A DNA stretch of 64,000 nt. It comes from Welwitschia mirabilis. Taxonomy: Eukaryota; Gnetophyta; Gnetopsida; Welwitschiales. Each line of letters opens with the position of its first letter. Position 1 is the first letter of the stretch. The position numbers were made by a program, and so were the translations under genes. A model generated the notes under the pieces. That model was not told the origin of the DNA. It was given only the letters and a program-made list of their open reading frames with translations, and searched no databases. Below, piece by piece: positions 22,175 to 34,440 of the stretch. The stretch covers positions 49,725,339-49,789,338 of the forward strand of contig JBOZIK010000001.1 of NCBI GenBank assembly GCA_051453625.1, written 5' to 3'.

Positions 22175-23700
22175 AATAATTATAAAACTCATCCAAAACA
22201 TGAAACATCTCTTTTGTACATCAATGTGGCATCATTTACATAAAGAAAAGAATTTACTAGCAAATCACTCGTATTAGTAGAATGATCTATCATAATATTA
22301 TGCATCCATTACTCCAACTCATCAATCAAAATTCTAAACAAGGTATAAAAAAGAGGAAATCCTTGTTTACTCTGATTTCACTCAAAATTTCAAAATACTA
22401 TTTGAAATTAACATCTTCAAATCTAATGATAACTTCTTTATATATTCTTTAAATGCTAGAAAAAATATTTATAGGCATACTTATACTAAAAAGACATGTC
22501 ATAATTTGTTGCAAATTACTAAATCATAATCCCTTCAGAAATCAACAAAGGAAATAAAAATCTTTTTTCATAAGTTTCTTTGTAAAGTCTAAGTGCTAAT
22601 AAAAGGTGACTAAGTGGTTAATTGTAGAATGAATTTGATGAAAAACTAATGATGAAATTGCTCTCATTTTATTTTCTTCTACTCAATTGCAAATTATTTG
22701 TTTAAGTGTTGATTGTGTACTATTCTTTAATTAATTATCTTCAATATTAACCTATAATGCTAGTATCTAATTCACACAAACACATACTAGTATAGGGAGT
22801 CAATCCAATGGAGTATTCTAGAGAGGAATTCTGAGTGCATTTATAAAATTACTTTATTCAAGGAAAAAAAAGATTTTCTGTTTTAATTTCAGAATGATAA
22901 ATAAATAATAATGCAATGATGAATGAAATGCATTAAATTAATGCAAGGATGATATGCAAACCTAAATGCAAGTTCTAATCAATTTTTACCAAATTGTTGT
23001 CACCCAAGTTGGTCTTTATATACTATATCANNNNNNNNNNNNNNNNNNNNNNNNNNNNNNNNNNNNNNNNNNNNNNNNNNNNNNNNNNNNNNNNNNNNNN
23101 NNNNNNNNNNNNNNNNNNNNNNNNNNNNNNAATAATTATAAAACTCATCCAAAGCATGAAACATCTCTTTTGTACCTGTTTTAAATGAAGAAATCAATGT
23201 GGCATCATTTACATGAAACAAAGAATTTACTAGCAAATCATTTGTATTACTAAAGTGATCTATCATAATATTATGCATCCTTTCCTCCAACCCATCAATC
23301 AAAATTCTAAATAAGGTATAAGAAAGAGGAAATCCTTGTTTACTTTGATTTCACTCAAAATTTCAAAATACTATTTAAAATTAAAATCTTCAAATCTAAT
23401 GATAACTTCTTTATATAATTTTTGAATGCTAGAAAAAATATTTATAGGCGTACTCATACTAAAAAGACATGTCATAATTTATTTCAAATTACTAAATCAT
23501 AATCCCTTTAGAAATAAACAAAGAAAATGAAAATCTTTTTTTATAAGTTTCTTTGTAAAGTCTAAGTGCTAATAAAAGGTGACTAAGCGGTTAATTGTAG
23601 AATGAATTTGATGAAAACTAATGATGAAATTGCTCTCATTTTATTTTCTTATACTCACTTGCAAATTCTTTATTGAAGTGTTGATTGTGTACTTTTATTC
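22175..23700 (-). pseudogene. LINE B: C-terminal half of reverse transcriptase, two versions
   Basis: Versions 22175-23030 and 23131-24000 flank a 100 N gap. On the minus strand each gives, in order, 'STINHLVTF' (near 22640 and 23615), a 'KK..DFYF' stretch, 'FLAFKEYIKKLSLDLKM', then an 'IDGLEERMHNIMIDH' type block and 'LLVNSLFHVNDATLIS' (open at 23000-23302 together with a following 'EMFHALDEFYNY'). These match the RT palm: STIDHL, the ID-LE segment, and LLYADD-AL followed by L--L--FC. The catalytic Y-A-D-D is changed to HVND or YVND, so the enzyme could not work. RT copies the element's RNA at the insertion site. The N-terminal half lies at 25200-27200, separated by an insertion. Confidence 0.7.
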
Positions 23701-25199
23701 TATAATTAATTATCTTCAATAGTAACCTATAATCTTAGTATCTAATTCACACAAACACATACTAGTATAGAAAGTCAACCCAATTTAGTACTCTAGAGAG
23801 GAATTCTGAGTACATTTGGAAAATTACTTTATTTAAGAAAAAAAGATTTTTTGTTTTAATTTTAGAATGATAAATAAATAATAATGCAATGATGAATGAA
23901 ACATTTAAATTAATGCAAGGATGATATGAAAAACTGTATGCAAGTACTAACCAATTTTTACCAAATTTTTGTCATCCAAGTTGGCCCTCATTAACTATAT
24001 CAAAATTAAAATTAACTTAAATGTAATCAACTTCATTTTAACATAATATATAAAGAATATAAGAGAGAAGATAGCATAAACACAATGATANNNNNNNNNN
24101 TCATAATATTCTTACATTAGCTTAAAAGTAGGCACTCCTCAATGAAGGAATCTCAACCCAACACAACACCAAGGGAAGTTCCTCTCCTAAGCTAGGTGAA
24201 TCTCTTACACAATTGATCTTTAACTCATAATAAGAATAATTAATGCACTAAAGATTCTTATATTGAGGGCTCAAGGCCCTTTAGGGTTGAGATGGTTAGG
24301 AGCCTTTGGCTTGTAGTAGGTGGCATTTATAATTAGGAAATTACAATTTTTGTTGTGGTGGTTATAATTTTTGTCATGTAGCCTTGGTAGGATGGCTAAG
24401 ATTCATTGTTGTATAGTGTTAGGTGGAATCTTCATCTTATTGTATTAGGTGGAGTTTATTATAATGAGTCCAAAACTTAGCCTTTCGATCATGATGCCTC
24501 TACCAACTCATGCTATTACCATATGTCTTCAATGTCACCACCATGTCACTATTATATGTCACTACCACATGTCTCCTATGCCATTGCCACATGTCACATG
24601 CTTTTCTTCAATGCTCCATAATTACTTAGTTTTGATCCAAATTATTTTTAATTCTTTATCTTTAGTTCTCAACATCAAAATTGGTCAATATGAATATTAA
24701 ACTTACAAAAATAGCCTANNNNNNNNNNNNNNNNNNNNNNNNNNNNNNNNNNNNNNNNNNNNNNNNNNNNNNNNNNNNNNNNNNNNNNNNNNNNNNNNNN
24801 NNNNNNNNNNNNNNNNNNTGGTTATAATTTTTGTCATGGAGCCTTAGGAGGATGGATAAGATTCATTGTCATATAGTGTTAGGTAGAATCTTCATCTTAT
24901 TGTATTAGGTGGAGTTTATTATGATGAGTCCAACAGTTGGATCATGATGCCTCTACCAATCGATGCTATTACCATGTTTCTTACATGTCACCACCATGTC
25001 ACTATTACATGTCACTACCACATGTCTCTTATGCTACTGCCACATGTCACATGCTTTTTTTAAATGCTCCATAATTACTTAGTTTTAATTCAAATTATTT
25101 TTAATTCTTTATCTTTGGTTCTTAACATCAAAATTGGTCAATTTGAAAATTAAACTTACAAAAAGAGCATGCAAACACACTCTAAATATGATGCTAAAT
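23701..25199. mobile_element. Unidentified insertion splitting LINE B
   Basis: LINE B reading stops around 23700 and resumes at about 25200, so this block interrupts it. It contains 'aatgcaatgatgaatgaaa' with a second version at 22914-22935, a 10 N gap at 24091-24100, and the pair 24358-24718 / 24819-25190 around a 100 N gap. The latter has short CATGTCAC/CACATGTC words repeated at 24520-24605 and 24975-25050. No transposase, LTR ends or PBS were recognised. An 83-codon frame at 24449-24700 is made of the CATGTCAC repeats and is not a gene. Confidence 0.35.
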
Positions 25200-27200
25200 A
25201 TGGCCAATTTGGCTCATAACATTTTTCTTTCTAATATGGTTCTTAAAATCTTATAACAAATATTATTGATAATAATGAGTCTATAATTGTTCAAATCTAC
25301 TTTCTTATATTTTTGAAAGAGAATCATAGATTTTTTAGTCTTTTATTTTTTTGTCTAAGCCTTCATGAAGACTTTTATTTATTTTTTCATATTGCATCAT
25401 AGATAGGACTTTCTCATAATTTAAGAAAATTAATATAAAAACCAAAGCTATTTATCGCTTTAATAATATCAAGGTTTTAAATGGTTTCTACAACTTTATC
25501 AAAATATATAAATGCTAGTATAAGACAATGGAATACAATTTTTTATTCCTTGAAATTAAAAAGACTCTCAAAGAATAAGTTGATTTCCTTAAAGGAAAAT
25601 TTAAAATCCTCTTTCTTACAATTCTAAAATGACAACTCTAATTTTTTTGATTCATTTCTAATTATATGAACAAGTGAATCTTCTTTCTTTTTTATGAGTA
25701 TATTTNNNNNNNNNNNNNNNNNNNNNNNNNNNNNNNNNNNNNNNNNNNNNNNNNNNNNNNNNNNNNNNNNNNNNNNNNNNNNNNNNNNNNNNNNNNNNNN
25801 NNNNNAACATTTTCTTTCTAATCTTTTTTAAAGAGAATCATAGACTTTGAGTCTTTCATTTTTTTGTCTAAGCCTTCATGAAGACTCTTATTTATTTTTT
25901 CATATTGCATCATAGAGAGGACTTTCTTCTAATTTAAGAAAATAAATACAAAAATCAAAGCTATTCATCACTTTAATAATATCGAGGTTTTAACTAGTTT
26001 CTACAACTTTATGAAAATGTATATAAATTCTAGTATAAGACAAAGGAATACACCTTTTCATTCCTTAAAATTAAAAATATTTTTAAAGAAGAATTTAATT
26101 TCTTTAAAGGAAAATTTGAAGTCCTCTTTCTTACAATTCTAAAATGACAACCCTAATGTTTTTGATTCATTTCTAATTATATGAACAAGTGGATCTTCTT
26201 ACTTTTTTATGAGTATATTTTCTAATCTTGACTTAACATCTTGTAAGATTTTCTTACTGCATATTTTTATTTATCTATTTTATTTCAATCTTTAATCTTA
26301 TATTTTTGCATTCTTTATTAAACAATCTTACATTAACTCTTCTTTTTAATGTTTGCATGTGATTTAGATTGATCTAAAAAATTATGAAAAATTAAAATTC
26401 TAAATTAGATGAATACTTTATGAATTAATGTGAAGAAAATCATTGTAACAATTTTCTTGTGCCATATAAAAGTGAACATGTTTAATTCTAAACAAAATCT
26501 TCATGGACATCCATAGTTTAGCATCATAAGAGAAACATTTTTCTTATTTCATTAAAACATTAATTTTATAAATATTAAATTCATTAATCATTAGTATAAT
26601 CATCTATTCAACCATTAACTTACTCTTATGTTAAGACCTTAACTTGCCTTTTACCACCTCCTATATGGAAAGCATCACAAATAGAGATATTTCCCTTTTC
26701 TAAAATTTTGAATTCATTAATCATTAGTATAATCATCTATTTAATGATTAACTTACTCCTTATGTTAAGATCTTTATTTGCCTTTTACCAACTCTTATAT
26801 GGAATTCATCACAAATAAAGATATTTCCCTTATGTAAAATTTTAAAATGCTATCTTTAAATGAAAAAAGAGAAAGATAATTAGATACTCCTAAATGATTA
26901 TAGATGGAAGTGAGTTTTATTGCAAATTAATAGAAATCTAAATAAAATTCACTAGAGTGGTAAACAATTTTAAGCGAGATAAACTATTTATGCTTGTTAT
27001 ATAAATAATATCAACAAACATTTTTGATATCATTTTGATAATGTGAGTGATTCCAACAAAACATCCACCTGTTCTATTTTCTCTATGATTAAAAATAGAA
27101 ACTTAAAAAAATCCAAGGATATGAACATCTTTTAAATAGTCATCTTCCCATGTTTTGAGAAAATCAAAGATATTAAATTATTTAAAAAATTAATATGGCT
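25200..27200 (-). pseudogene. LINE B: linker and N-terminal reverse transcriptase, two versions
   Basis: On the minus strand near 26325 'LFNKECKNIRLKIE' matches the PWF-EC-R linker. Near 25490 and 25985 'VVETI.NLDIIKAI' matches the pre-RT segment also seen in LINE A. Near 25310-25230 'KVDLNNYRLIIINNICYKIL' is the RT finger signature. Versions 25219-25705 and 25806-26290 flank a 100 N gap. The 26550-26840 part contains an internal repeat ('tcattaatcattagtataat' twice, about 140 bp apart). The upstream endonuclease is not recognisable. Confidence 0.6.
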
Positions 27201-27495
27201 AAATCTATTACCTTATTTGCAAACCTTCCATCAATATTAATGAATCCAAAGCATAAGATTAGTATGTATTTTTTTAAATTTCTATTTTATCTAATAAATA
27301 GTATATTTTTCCATTTAAATATGTAATTTTTCCTTCTACTTTGACAACCTTCACTCTTTTCAATTTTTTTTTTTTAATTTTTTACTTGCTTAGAATTAGA
27401 ACAAGATATTTTATTGGTACAGATTTGAATAACAATAAGAAAGTTTTATCTCTTAAAGCTAATCATGCTACATGTTGACACTATGTTATTTGCTT
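27201..27495. other. No recognisable feature
   Basis: AT-rich sequence with a 15-base T tract near 27365. No coding is seen. Confidence 0.4.
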
Positions 27496-27634
27496 NNNNN
27501 NNNNNNNNNNNNNNNNNNNNNNNNNNNNNNNNNNNNNNNNNNNNNNNNNNNNNNNNNNNNNNNNNNNNNNNNNNNNNNNNNNNNNNNNNNNNNNNNNNNN
27601 NNNNNNNNNNNNNNNNNNNNNNNNNNNNNNNNNN

Positions 27635-27701
<67 letters not shown>

Positions 27702-27724
27702 GAAAAGAAGAAGAAGAAGAAGAA
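27635..27724. repeat. (AG)n microsatellite followed by (GAA)n
   Basis: Thirty-two AG units run from the gap edge at 27635 to 27698, followed by a short GAA/AAG tract to 27724. The 139 N gap immediately to the left probably hides more of the array. Frames reading Arg-Glu or Leu-Ser repeats through it are artefacts. Confidence 0.95.
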
Positions 27725-27769
27725 AGAAAAAAATAAAATACAGTCTTATTCAACCAACAAAAGAAAAAA

Positions 27770-28400
27770 AGTTAACAATTTCTTATCGTAGTGAAATTGT
27801 AATAGCCTTTAGGCATAAAGGACTTCATAGTAGTGAAATCACATGAATTACCTTCTTATGATGTATCTTCAAAGGAAACTAAGCGTTTTAATGGATGGAC
27901 TTATCTTTTTATAGAATCCTTTAAGAACAACATTCAAGTATCTAATTAATTTTATATTTTAGGGGGAAAAACTAGAAGAATCACATGAACCTTAATTATA
28001 TTTTAATAGTTGTCTTATTTGATAACATGAGAGTTGTCTAAGGGCTTATTTAGAGAAAAATAATGGGAATTTTATTTACCAATTTCTTATCTCTTGATTT
28101 CATTCCTTATAGCAATGAAATTATAAGAGCTTTTAGGCATAAAGGACTTTATAGTAGTAAAATCCCATGAATTACATTCTTATGATGTATATTCAAAGGA
28201 AACTAAGCTTTTTAATTGATGAACTTATCTTTTTATAGAATCCTTAAAGAACAACATTCAAATTTCTAATTTGTTTTATATTTTAGGAAGGAAAAAACTA
28301 CAAGAATTGCATGAACCTTAACTATCTTATTTGATAGGTCGAGGGTTGTTAGAGGGCTTATGGCATGTCTAGCTTTTCGCTAAGGTTAAAAAACTTTCCT
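27770..28400. repeat. Tandem duplication, about 320 bp unit, two copies
   Basis: Within one contig, 27770-28093 and 28094-28400 repeat the same order of segments: 'caatttcttat', 'gtgaaattgtaatagc', 'ttaggcataaaggact', 'tatcttcaaaggaaactaag', 'tttttatagaatcc', 'aagaacaacattcaa' and 'catgaaccttaa'. Because no gap intervenes, this duplication is real and not an assembly overlap. The whole two-unit block appears again at 28866-29420 after a gap. Confidence 0.7.
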
Positions 28401-28469
28401 AGTTAATTAGATAAATAATTAAAACTAAATTATATACCAATGTTAAATTTATTTTTTACTCATTTTAAA

Positions 28470-28498
28470 ATAATAATAATAATAATAATAATAATAAT
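28470..28498. repeat. (TAA)n microsatellite
   Basis: Uninterrupted TAA/AAT units. The equivalent place in the second version near 29489-29512 has a shorter, interrupted array, so the two versions differ in length here. Confidence 0.9.
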
Positions 28499-28865
28499 CA
28501 AAATAAATATCTGCATGTTTAATTATATTAGAAATTTATTGAAAGATTAACTTATAGTTATTGATTTTATAAATTAATTAGAAGATTGAATTAACTATGA
28601 AATTTACTATTACTCATGTATATTTTTATATTATTATAGTTTAGAATTGGATTACTTAGCTTACTTTTGAAAATTAACTATAGTTTGGTGTAGATGTCTT
28701 TTAATTGTATCTTGTTCATGAAATAATAGTTATATGTGATTTGAAGTATTTAGTCATGTCATTTANNNNNNNNNNNNNNNNNNNNNNNNNNNNNNNNNNN
28801 NNNNNNNNNNNNNNNNNNNNNNNNNNNNNNNNNNNNNNNNNNNNNNNNNNNNNNNNNNNNNNNNN

Positions 28866-30050
28866 ATGCTGTATCTTCAAAGGAAACTAAACTTTTTAAT
28901 GGATGGACTTATCTTTTTATAGAAGCCTTAAAGAACAACATTCAAGTCTCTAAATAGTTTTAGATTTTAGGGGAAAAATTACAAGAATCAAATGAACCTT
29001 AACTATATTTTAATAGTTGGCTTATTTGATAGGGTGAGGGTTGTCTGACTGCTTATTTAGAGAAAAATAATAGGAATTTTATTTACCAATTTCTTATCTC
29101 TTGATTTCATTCCTTATAGTAGTGAAATTGTAAGAGCCTTAGGCATTAAGGGCTTTATAATAGTGAAATCCCATGAATTACATTCTTATTATGTATCTTC
29201 AAAGGAAACTAAGATTTTTAATGGATAACTTATCTTTTTATAGAATCCTTAAAGGAAAACATTCAAAACTCTAATTTATTTTATATTTTGGGAAGGAAAA
29301 ATCTACAAGAACCGCATGAACCTTAACTATATTTTAATAGTTGTCTTATTAGATAGGTTGAGGATTATTAGAGGGCTCATGGAATGTCTAGCTTTTCATT
29401 AAGATTAGAAAACTTTGCTAGTTAATTAGATAAATATTTAAAAATAAATTATATATTAATGTTAAATTTATTTTTTGCTCATTTTAAAATAATAAAAGTA
29501 ATAATAATGATAGTCGAAATAAATATCTACATGTTTAATTATATTAGAAATTTATTGAAAGATTAACTTATAGTAATGATTTTATAAATTAACTGGAAGA
29601 TTGAATTAACTATGGAATTTACTATTACTTGTGCATATTTTTCTATTGTTATAGTTTAGAATTGGATTACTTATCTTACTTTTAAAAATTAACAGTAGTT
29701 TAGTGTAGATGTCTTTTAATTATATCTTGTTCATGAAATAGCAGTTATATGTGATCTAAAGTATTTAGTCATGTTATTTATTTGATGTAGTTACATTTAT
29801 TTATTACTATTATTATATTATTATTTACACCTAGTGGTTAGGCTTAGAAAGGATGGTTATGAAAACCTAAANNNNNNNNNNNNNNNNNNNNNNNNNNNNN
29901 NNNNNNNNNNNNNNNNNNNNNNNNNNNNNNNNNNNNNNNNNNNNNNNNNNNNNNNNNNNNNNNNNNNNNNNACATTTATTTATTACTATTATTATATTAT
30001 TATTTACACCTAGGGGTTAGGCTTAGAAAGGATGGTTATGAAAACCTAAA
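28866..30050. repeat. Second version of the 27861-28765 block and further overlap
   Basis: 28866-29790 follows the order of 27861-28765 (two 320-bp-type units, then the TAA array and the 'ctacatgtttaattatatta' region). At the next gap, 29793-29871 and 29972-30050 are the same 79 bases with a single difference (T versus G in 'cctag[t/g]ggttag'). This is a near-perfect contig-end overlap across 100 N. Confidence 0.7.
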
Positions 30051-31178
30051 GTACCTATAGGCATCTAACCTTTATTGTTAGTCTTTAGTCATAAATACTT
30101 AAATCCCTTAGCTATTAGAGTCATAGATGCATACAGTGCAATTATAAACATGTTGAATATTTGGGTATAATTAGAAGTACTTAAGGATTTAGCCTAAAAT
30201 AGGTATGGTCACAACTTATTCTTGTATTACTTACATGATTCTAGTGTTTCTTGTATTATCTTACATGTCTAGAACTGTTTGTTAATAATATTTGTATGAT
30301 CTTACAACTTTTCTTTGGTGTCTTGCATGAATTGTTAGAGTTCTATAAAATTTGCTTGTGCAATCCCCCTTTATGTTACAATCCTTAAGATTTTAATAGA
30401 AGTTATAAAGTCTTGTGTATCTTGTTGATGTTATCCTTGAATCAGTCTCTTTTGCTAGCCTATTATAAATCATGTTTGTAGGTATCTTGAGTTGACCATC
30501 GACCTGTATTGTGACATGATAAATTATGAAAACTAAAACTAGCTAAGGTAATTAGTTGTATGGACTTAGAGAAGTCCTAAGGTTTTAGGACCAGAGTGCT
30601 AGAGTGAAAAGGGAGAAATATGCACAAATTAATATTATTTTTACCCCACATGGTAGGGTGCAGCTAGATTATTGGAATTTATTAGGGAATATGAGTAAAA
30701 GAAGATAATGTTAAGTTGATATGAGGTTTTGGTCATTCCTTAGCTAACATAGTGCCTTTATCTTGTACCTTATTCAAAGAAACCTATTTCTACCTATTCC
30801 TTGCCTTGGGAATTGTGATGGATGTAGTTATCACACCATACATGTATGTGTAGGACCTATTGTAAAAGAGAATACTAAAAAACACTAAAGGTAGCTATAA
30901 GTACTGGGTGTTATCTACTTTTTTGCTTTAGCTATATACATTATCATGTTATATTAGTTATATTTAAAAAGATACCTTATATCCAAGATTTCTATTATCA
31001 ACTTGGTTGATATGATGTAGTCAGCTAGCTATGCTCTAGTTATGTTATGATTTGATCACAGATAAATATTTTATCATTTTCTTAGAATTTGAAAATATGT
31101 GTATGACTATTTATTCCTATGAAAAATATTATATATGTCAAAAAATATTTTATCTTTTATTGGAATATATATTGTTGA
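30051..31178. other. No gene recognised
   Basis: Less repetitive AT-rich DNA. No frame above 60 codons with a plausible composition and no LTR, PBS or coding motif were seen. The end (30968-31178) is versioned again after the gap at 31279. Confidence 0.35.
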
Positions 31179-31513
31179 NNNNNNNNNNNNNNNNNNNNNN
31201 NNNNNNNNNNNNNNNNNNNNNNNNNNNNNNNNNNNNNNNNNNNNNNNNNNNNNNNNNNNNNNNNNNNNNNNNNNNNNNAAAGATAACTTATATGTGAGAT
31301 ATCTATTATCAACTTGGTTAATATGATGTAATTAGCCAGATATGCTCCAGTTATGTTATTATTTGATCTTAGATAAATATTTTATCATTTTCTTAGAATT
31401 TGCAAATATGTGTATGACTACTTGTTCCTATGAAAAATATCATATACATAAAAAAAAATATTTTCTCTTCCCTTGCAAGATCTATTATTGATATATATTG
31501 TTGATATATGTGT

Positions 31514-31528
31514 GTATATATATATATA

Positions 31529-31562
<34 letters not shown>
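31514..31562. repeat. (TA)n then (CA)n microsatellite
   Basis: A TA run at 31514-31528 followed by CA units from about 31530 to 31562. The minus-strand Val-Cys repeat frames crossing it are artefacts of the microsatellite. Confidence 0.95.
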
Positions 31563-31566
<4 letters not shown>

Positions 31567-31598
31567 CATATACATCTATATGTATGTTATTTGTAATT

Positions 31599-32335
31599 AT
31601 TAGTGGTACTTTCATCAAGCCTAAGATTATTCATTTAATAACTTGCAGTTATAAACATAATTTATTTGTTATTTGCTATCAAATATTCCCATTCTCATGC
31701 AGAATCTTAACATAGTTGTTTAAGTTAACTTATTGTTGAATGAGAGGTCAAGAGTTTAAGTACCATTAGGTGTAAATTTTATACTTTAGCTTCCTTAATA
31801 AAGAATTTATTACTTGAAACAAATAGATTATTAGCATAAAAAAATTAGGAGGACTTTTAATCAAAATCTATTATTAATTATTATATCTAAAGGTTTCTTC
31901 ANNNNNNNNNNNNNNNNNNNNNNNNNNNNNNNNNNNNNNNNNNNNNNNNNNNNNNNNNNNNNNNNNNNNNNNNNNNNNNNNNNNNNNNNNNNNNNNNNNN
32001 NTATTAGTGGTACTTTCATCAAGGCAAAGATTGTTCATTTTAATAACTTACAGTTATAGACACAATTTATTTGTTCTCTTCTATCAAATATTCCCATTTC
32101 CATGCATAATCTTAGCATAGGTGTTTAAGTTAACTTGCTGTTCAATGAGAGGTTAAGAGTTTTAAGTCCCATTAGGTGTAAATTTTATACTTCAGCTTCC
32201 TTATAAAAGAATTTATTACTTGAAACAAATAGACTACTAGCATAAAAAATTAGAAGGACCTTTAATCAAAACCTATTATTAATTATTATATTTAATGGTT
32301 TCTTCATACTCTTAAACATATTACAACTAAGTGAT
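31599..32335. repeat. Gap-bounded pair 31599-31901 and 32002-32315
   Basis: Both start 'tattagtggtactttcatc' and run together to 'taatggtttcttca' or its equivalent at the gap edge, with scattered substitutions. The right version then continues into unique-looking sequence. Confidence 0.6.
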
Positions 32336-33100
32336 ATTGGAATTGGTAACTTAGCATGCATACAGCTCAATTATTACCTTTCACTCCTTGGGAAAGAACA
32401 TAAAATGTTATTAACATGATCTTCCCCCATCCTTACATGCAACAAATTCCTTGCTCTCACTCCTATTTCTTAGGGGCTTTTCTAAATTCAGGGCTATCTC
32501 TTCATAAAGAGAGGTGGGCCATTAGATTTTAATATTTGTTTTCCTTGCCACATCCTTATTGATGTGGCATAACCCATCAATAAGCTTCATGGCCTACATC
32601 AGTTTTATTCAGAGGCATTAACATGCCCATGAAATAAATGATGAATACTAAACTCATGGTGCTTGACTCCCACCTCTTTTGGTTTATTCCACTTGCTAGT
32701 TTTCAAGGCAAAGATTATTACATAGCTTGATAATTTCATTGCTTTTAAACGTCCATTATTCAATCCTTTCTTCTTCTATAAAGGAGAAAAGATTCCACTC
32801 ACCTTCAAATTTAACTGTCGAAACAAAGATACCTATGAGAAATTCTCTTTCAGTTGCTTGCAAAGTTTAGACCAACTTAACTGAGTGAGCTTCATCTAAA
32901 CATTTCCTTGTGTATGGATTCAGATAGACTCATGTGTCTCCTTATGTCTGGGAAAAGATGTTACAAGTGTGAATCCCCTATATTAATTTAATAGATAATG
33001 CTCTAACTTTTACAAATTTAAATCTTTTAATGCCAACATTTCTTATAGACACATTTTCTAGCAAGATGTTGAGTATGAAAACTCCATTTCAGTTTTTTTT
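32336..33100 (+). other. Unique-looking stretch with promoter-like elements, no gene found
   Basis: Compositionally more balanced than its surroundings and not versioned elsewhere in the window. It contains a perfect inverted repeat (32546-32569) and a TATA-like 'tctataaagg' at about 32776. This is followed by pyrimidine-rich 'ccactcaccttc', which would be acceptable spacing for a plant transcription start. No long open frame follows: an ATG near 32835 gives only about a dozen codons. It could be an LTR or a relic promoter. Confidence 0.25.
32546..32569. promoter_or_regulatory. Perfect inverted repeat (9-bp arms, 6-nt loop)
   Basis: TGCCACATC, spacer CTTATT, then GATGTGGCA. The arms pair perfectly. 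It could form a small hairpin or be a dimeric protein-binding site. No T-run or gene context decides between them. Confidence 0.5.
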
Positions 33101-34440
33101 TAGAAGATCTTTTAGAATGCTAGAGAATTGGAGCATCTTATTTCTTTTTCGTGTAAATGAAAACAACTAATTTAGAGTGTCTGTATTCTTGAATTTGCTT
33201 TTATTTGTGAGGCTAGTAAACTCACTTTACTACCTTTCTTGTTTAGGGCTTAAAATGGTACATTTATCATTTACTAAACTAAGCAATTTAAGCTTTACAA
33301 TAGTCTTAACCAAATGCCTTTCCACTGGTTTTATGAAATTAACTATAATTTTTATGCTTTGAAACTTCACAAAATATATAATTTTTTGTTTTTTCTGAAT
33401 GTCATGGTAAAAATCCTAATACTAGGAGTAGTAAATTTTAATGGCCTAATAATTGGGAGTGGTAATTCTTATGGGACTTAACTTTAACATCTTTGAAAAG
33501 TATCCTAAAATTCTTTTAATTGACATTTGTGTTAATCAGGATAGGTTTTTATGGAAGTGATTGGAAATTCATTCATAAGGGACTATTTTTACTATAAACA
33601 AAAGATTTATTTCCTGTGGACATCATTTTTGTTTGATTTTAGATGTTACAATTTATCACTACTTAAAATTAGCCATCTTTACTTATTTTCCCTTTTTTTT
33701 TTTTTGCTTTTCCACTAGTAATACTTCAAATTAATAATTATTTTTATTAGATAGTTAAGGGTATATTACAATGGTTATAGTGGAGATGATTTTATTCCTA
33801 ACTATTCTAAAATTCAATAAGATATCTTGTATTTTAATTGAATTAGTGGTAGGAATGGAGCATGTTTACAAATAACATGGGTGAGAAGATTATGATAATT
33901 ATTTTGTGTTAAATATATTTTTGACCATCCTCATCTCAAAAGAACTATTATGCTATTATAAAATTAAATAGAAAAATGAAAATTCTTATATACATGTACA
34001 CTATTCTTGATGTTATATCTTTAATTATTACTCTTTTTATTTTATTCTAAATAATAGTTTTTATTTTTGGATGAACATGTTTTCAGCTAAGCTTTTTAAA
34101 TTGCTATTACTAGATAAATTGTGATCCAAGCATATACACACCATTTTATATAAGGATTTAAGACTATTTTGCTTGAATAATAATAATTGGTGATGAAGTA
34201 TTATTATTTTATTATCATTGGTAATTATTTGAATGAATATATATTTACATTTTTAATTTCCATCTTTGGAACATTCAAAAAGTAGAAAGTAAGATGAGTG
34301 TTATCTATCAAAAATCCTAAATTCTTACACATGCTTTAATCATGTAAAGAAATATACTATGTATTTATGATGTCATATGTTTTTATTTAATATAAAAGAT
34401 AAGATTAAAGGATAATATAATTATATGAAGAACTGAAATG
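33101..34440. other. No gene recognised
   Basis: AT-rich DNA with a T tract near 33690 and a 61-codon Leu/Phe-rich plus-strand frame at 33177-33362 without motifs. No repeat partner was noticed inside the window. Confidence 0.35.

Noticed and set aside
24449-24700. His/Met/Pro-rich 83-codon frame, possible metal-binding peptide
   Set aside because: It is produced by repeated CATGTCAC/CACATGTC words, and the neighbouring version (24906-25100) does not keep it open.
27635-27846. Open frames of Arg-Glu or Ser-Leu repeats
   Set aside because: They are direct translations of the (AG)n microsatellite in three frames, not proteins.
31393-31618. Minus-strand Val-Cys repeat frames
   Set aside because: They come from the (CA)n/(TA)n microsatellite.
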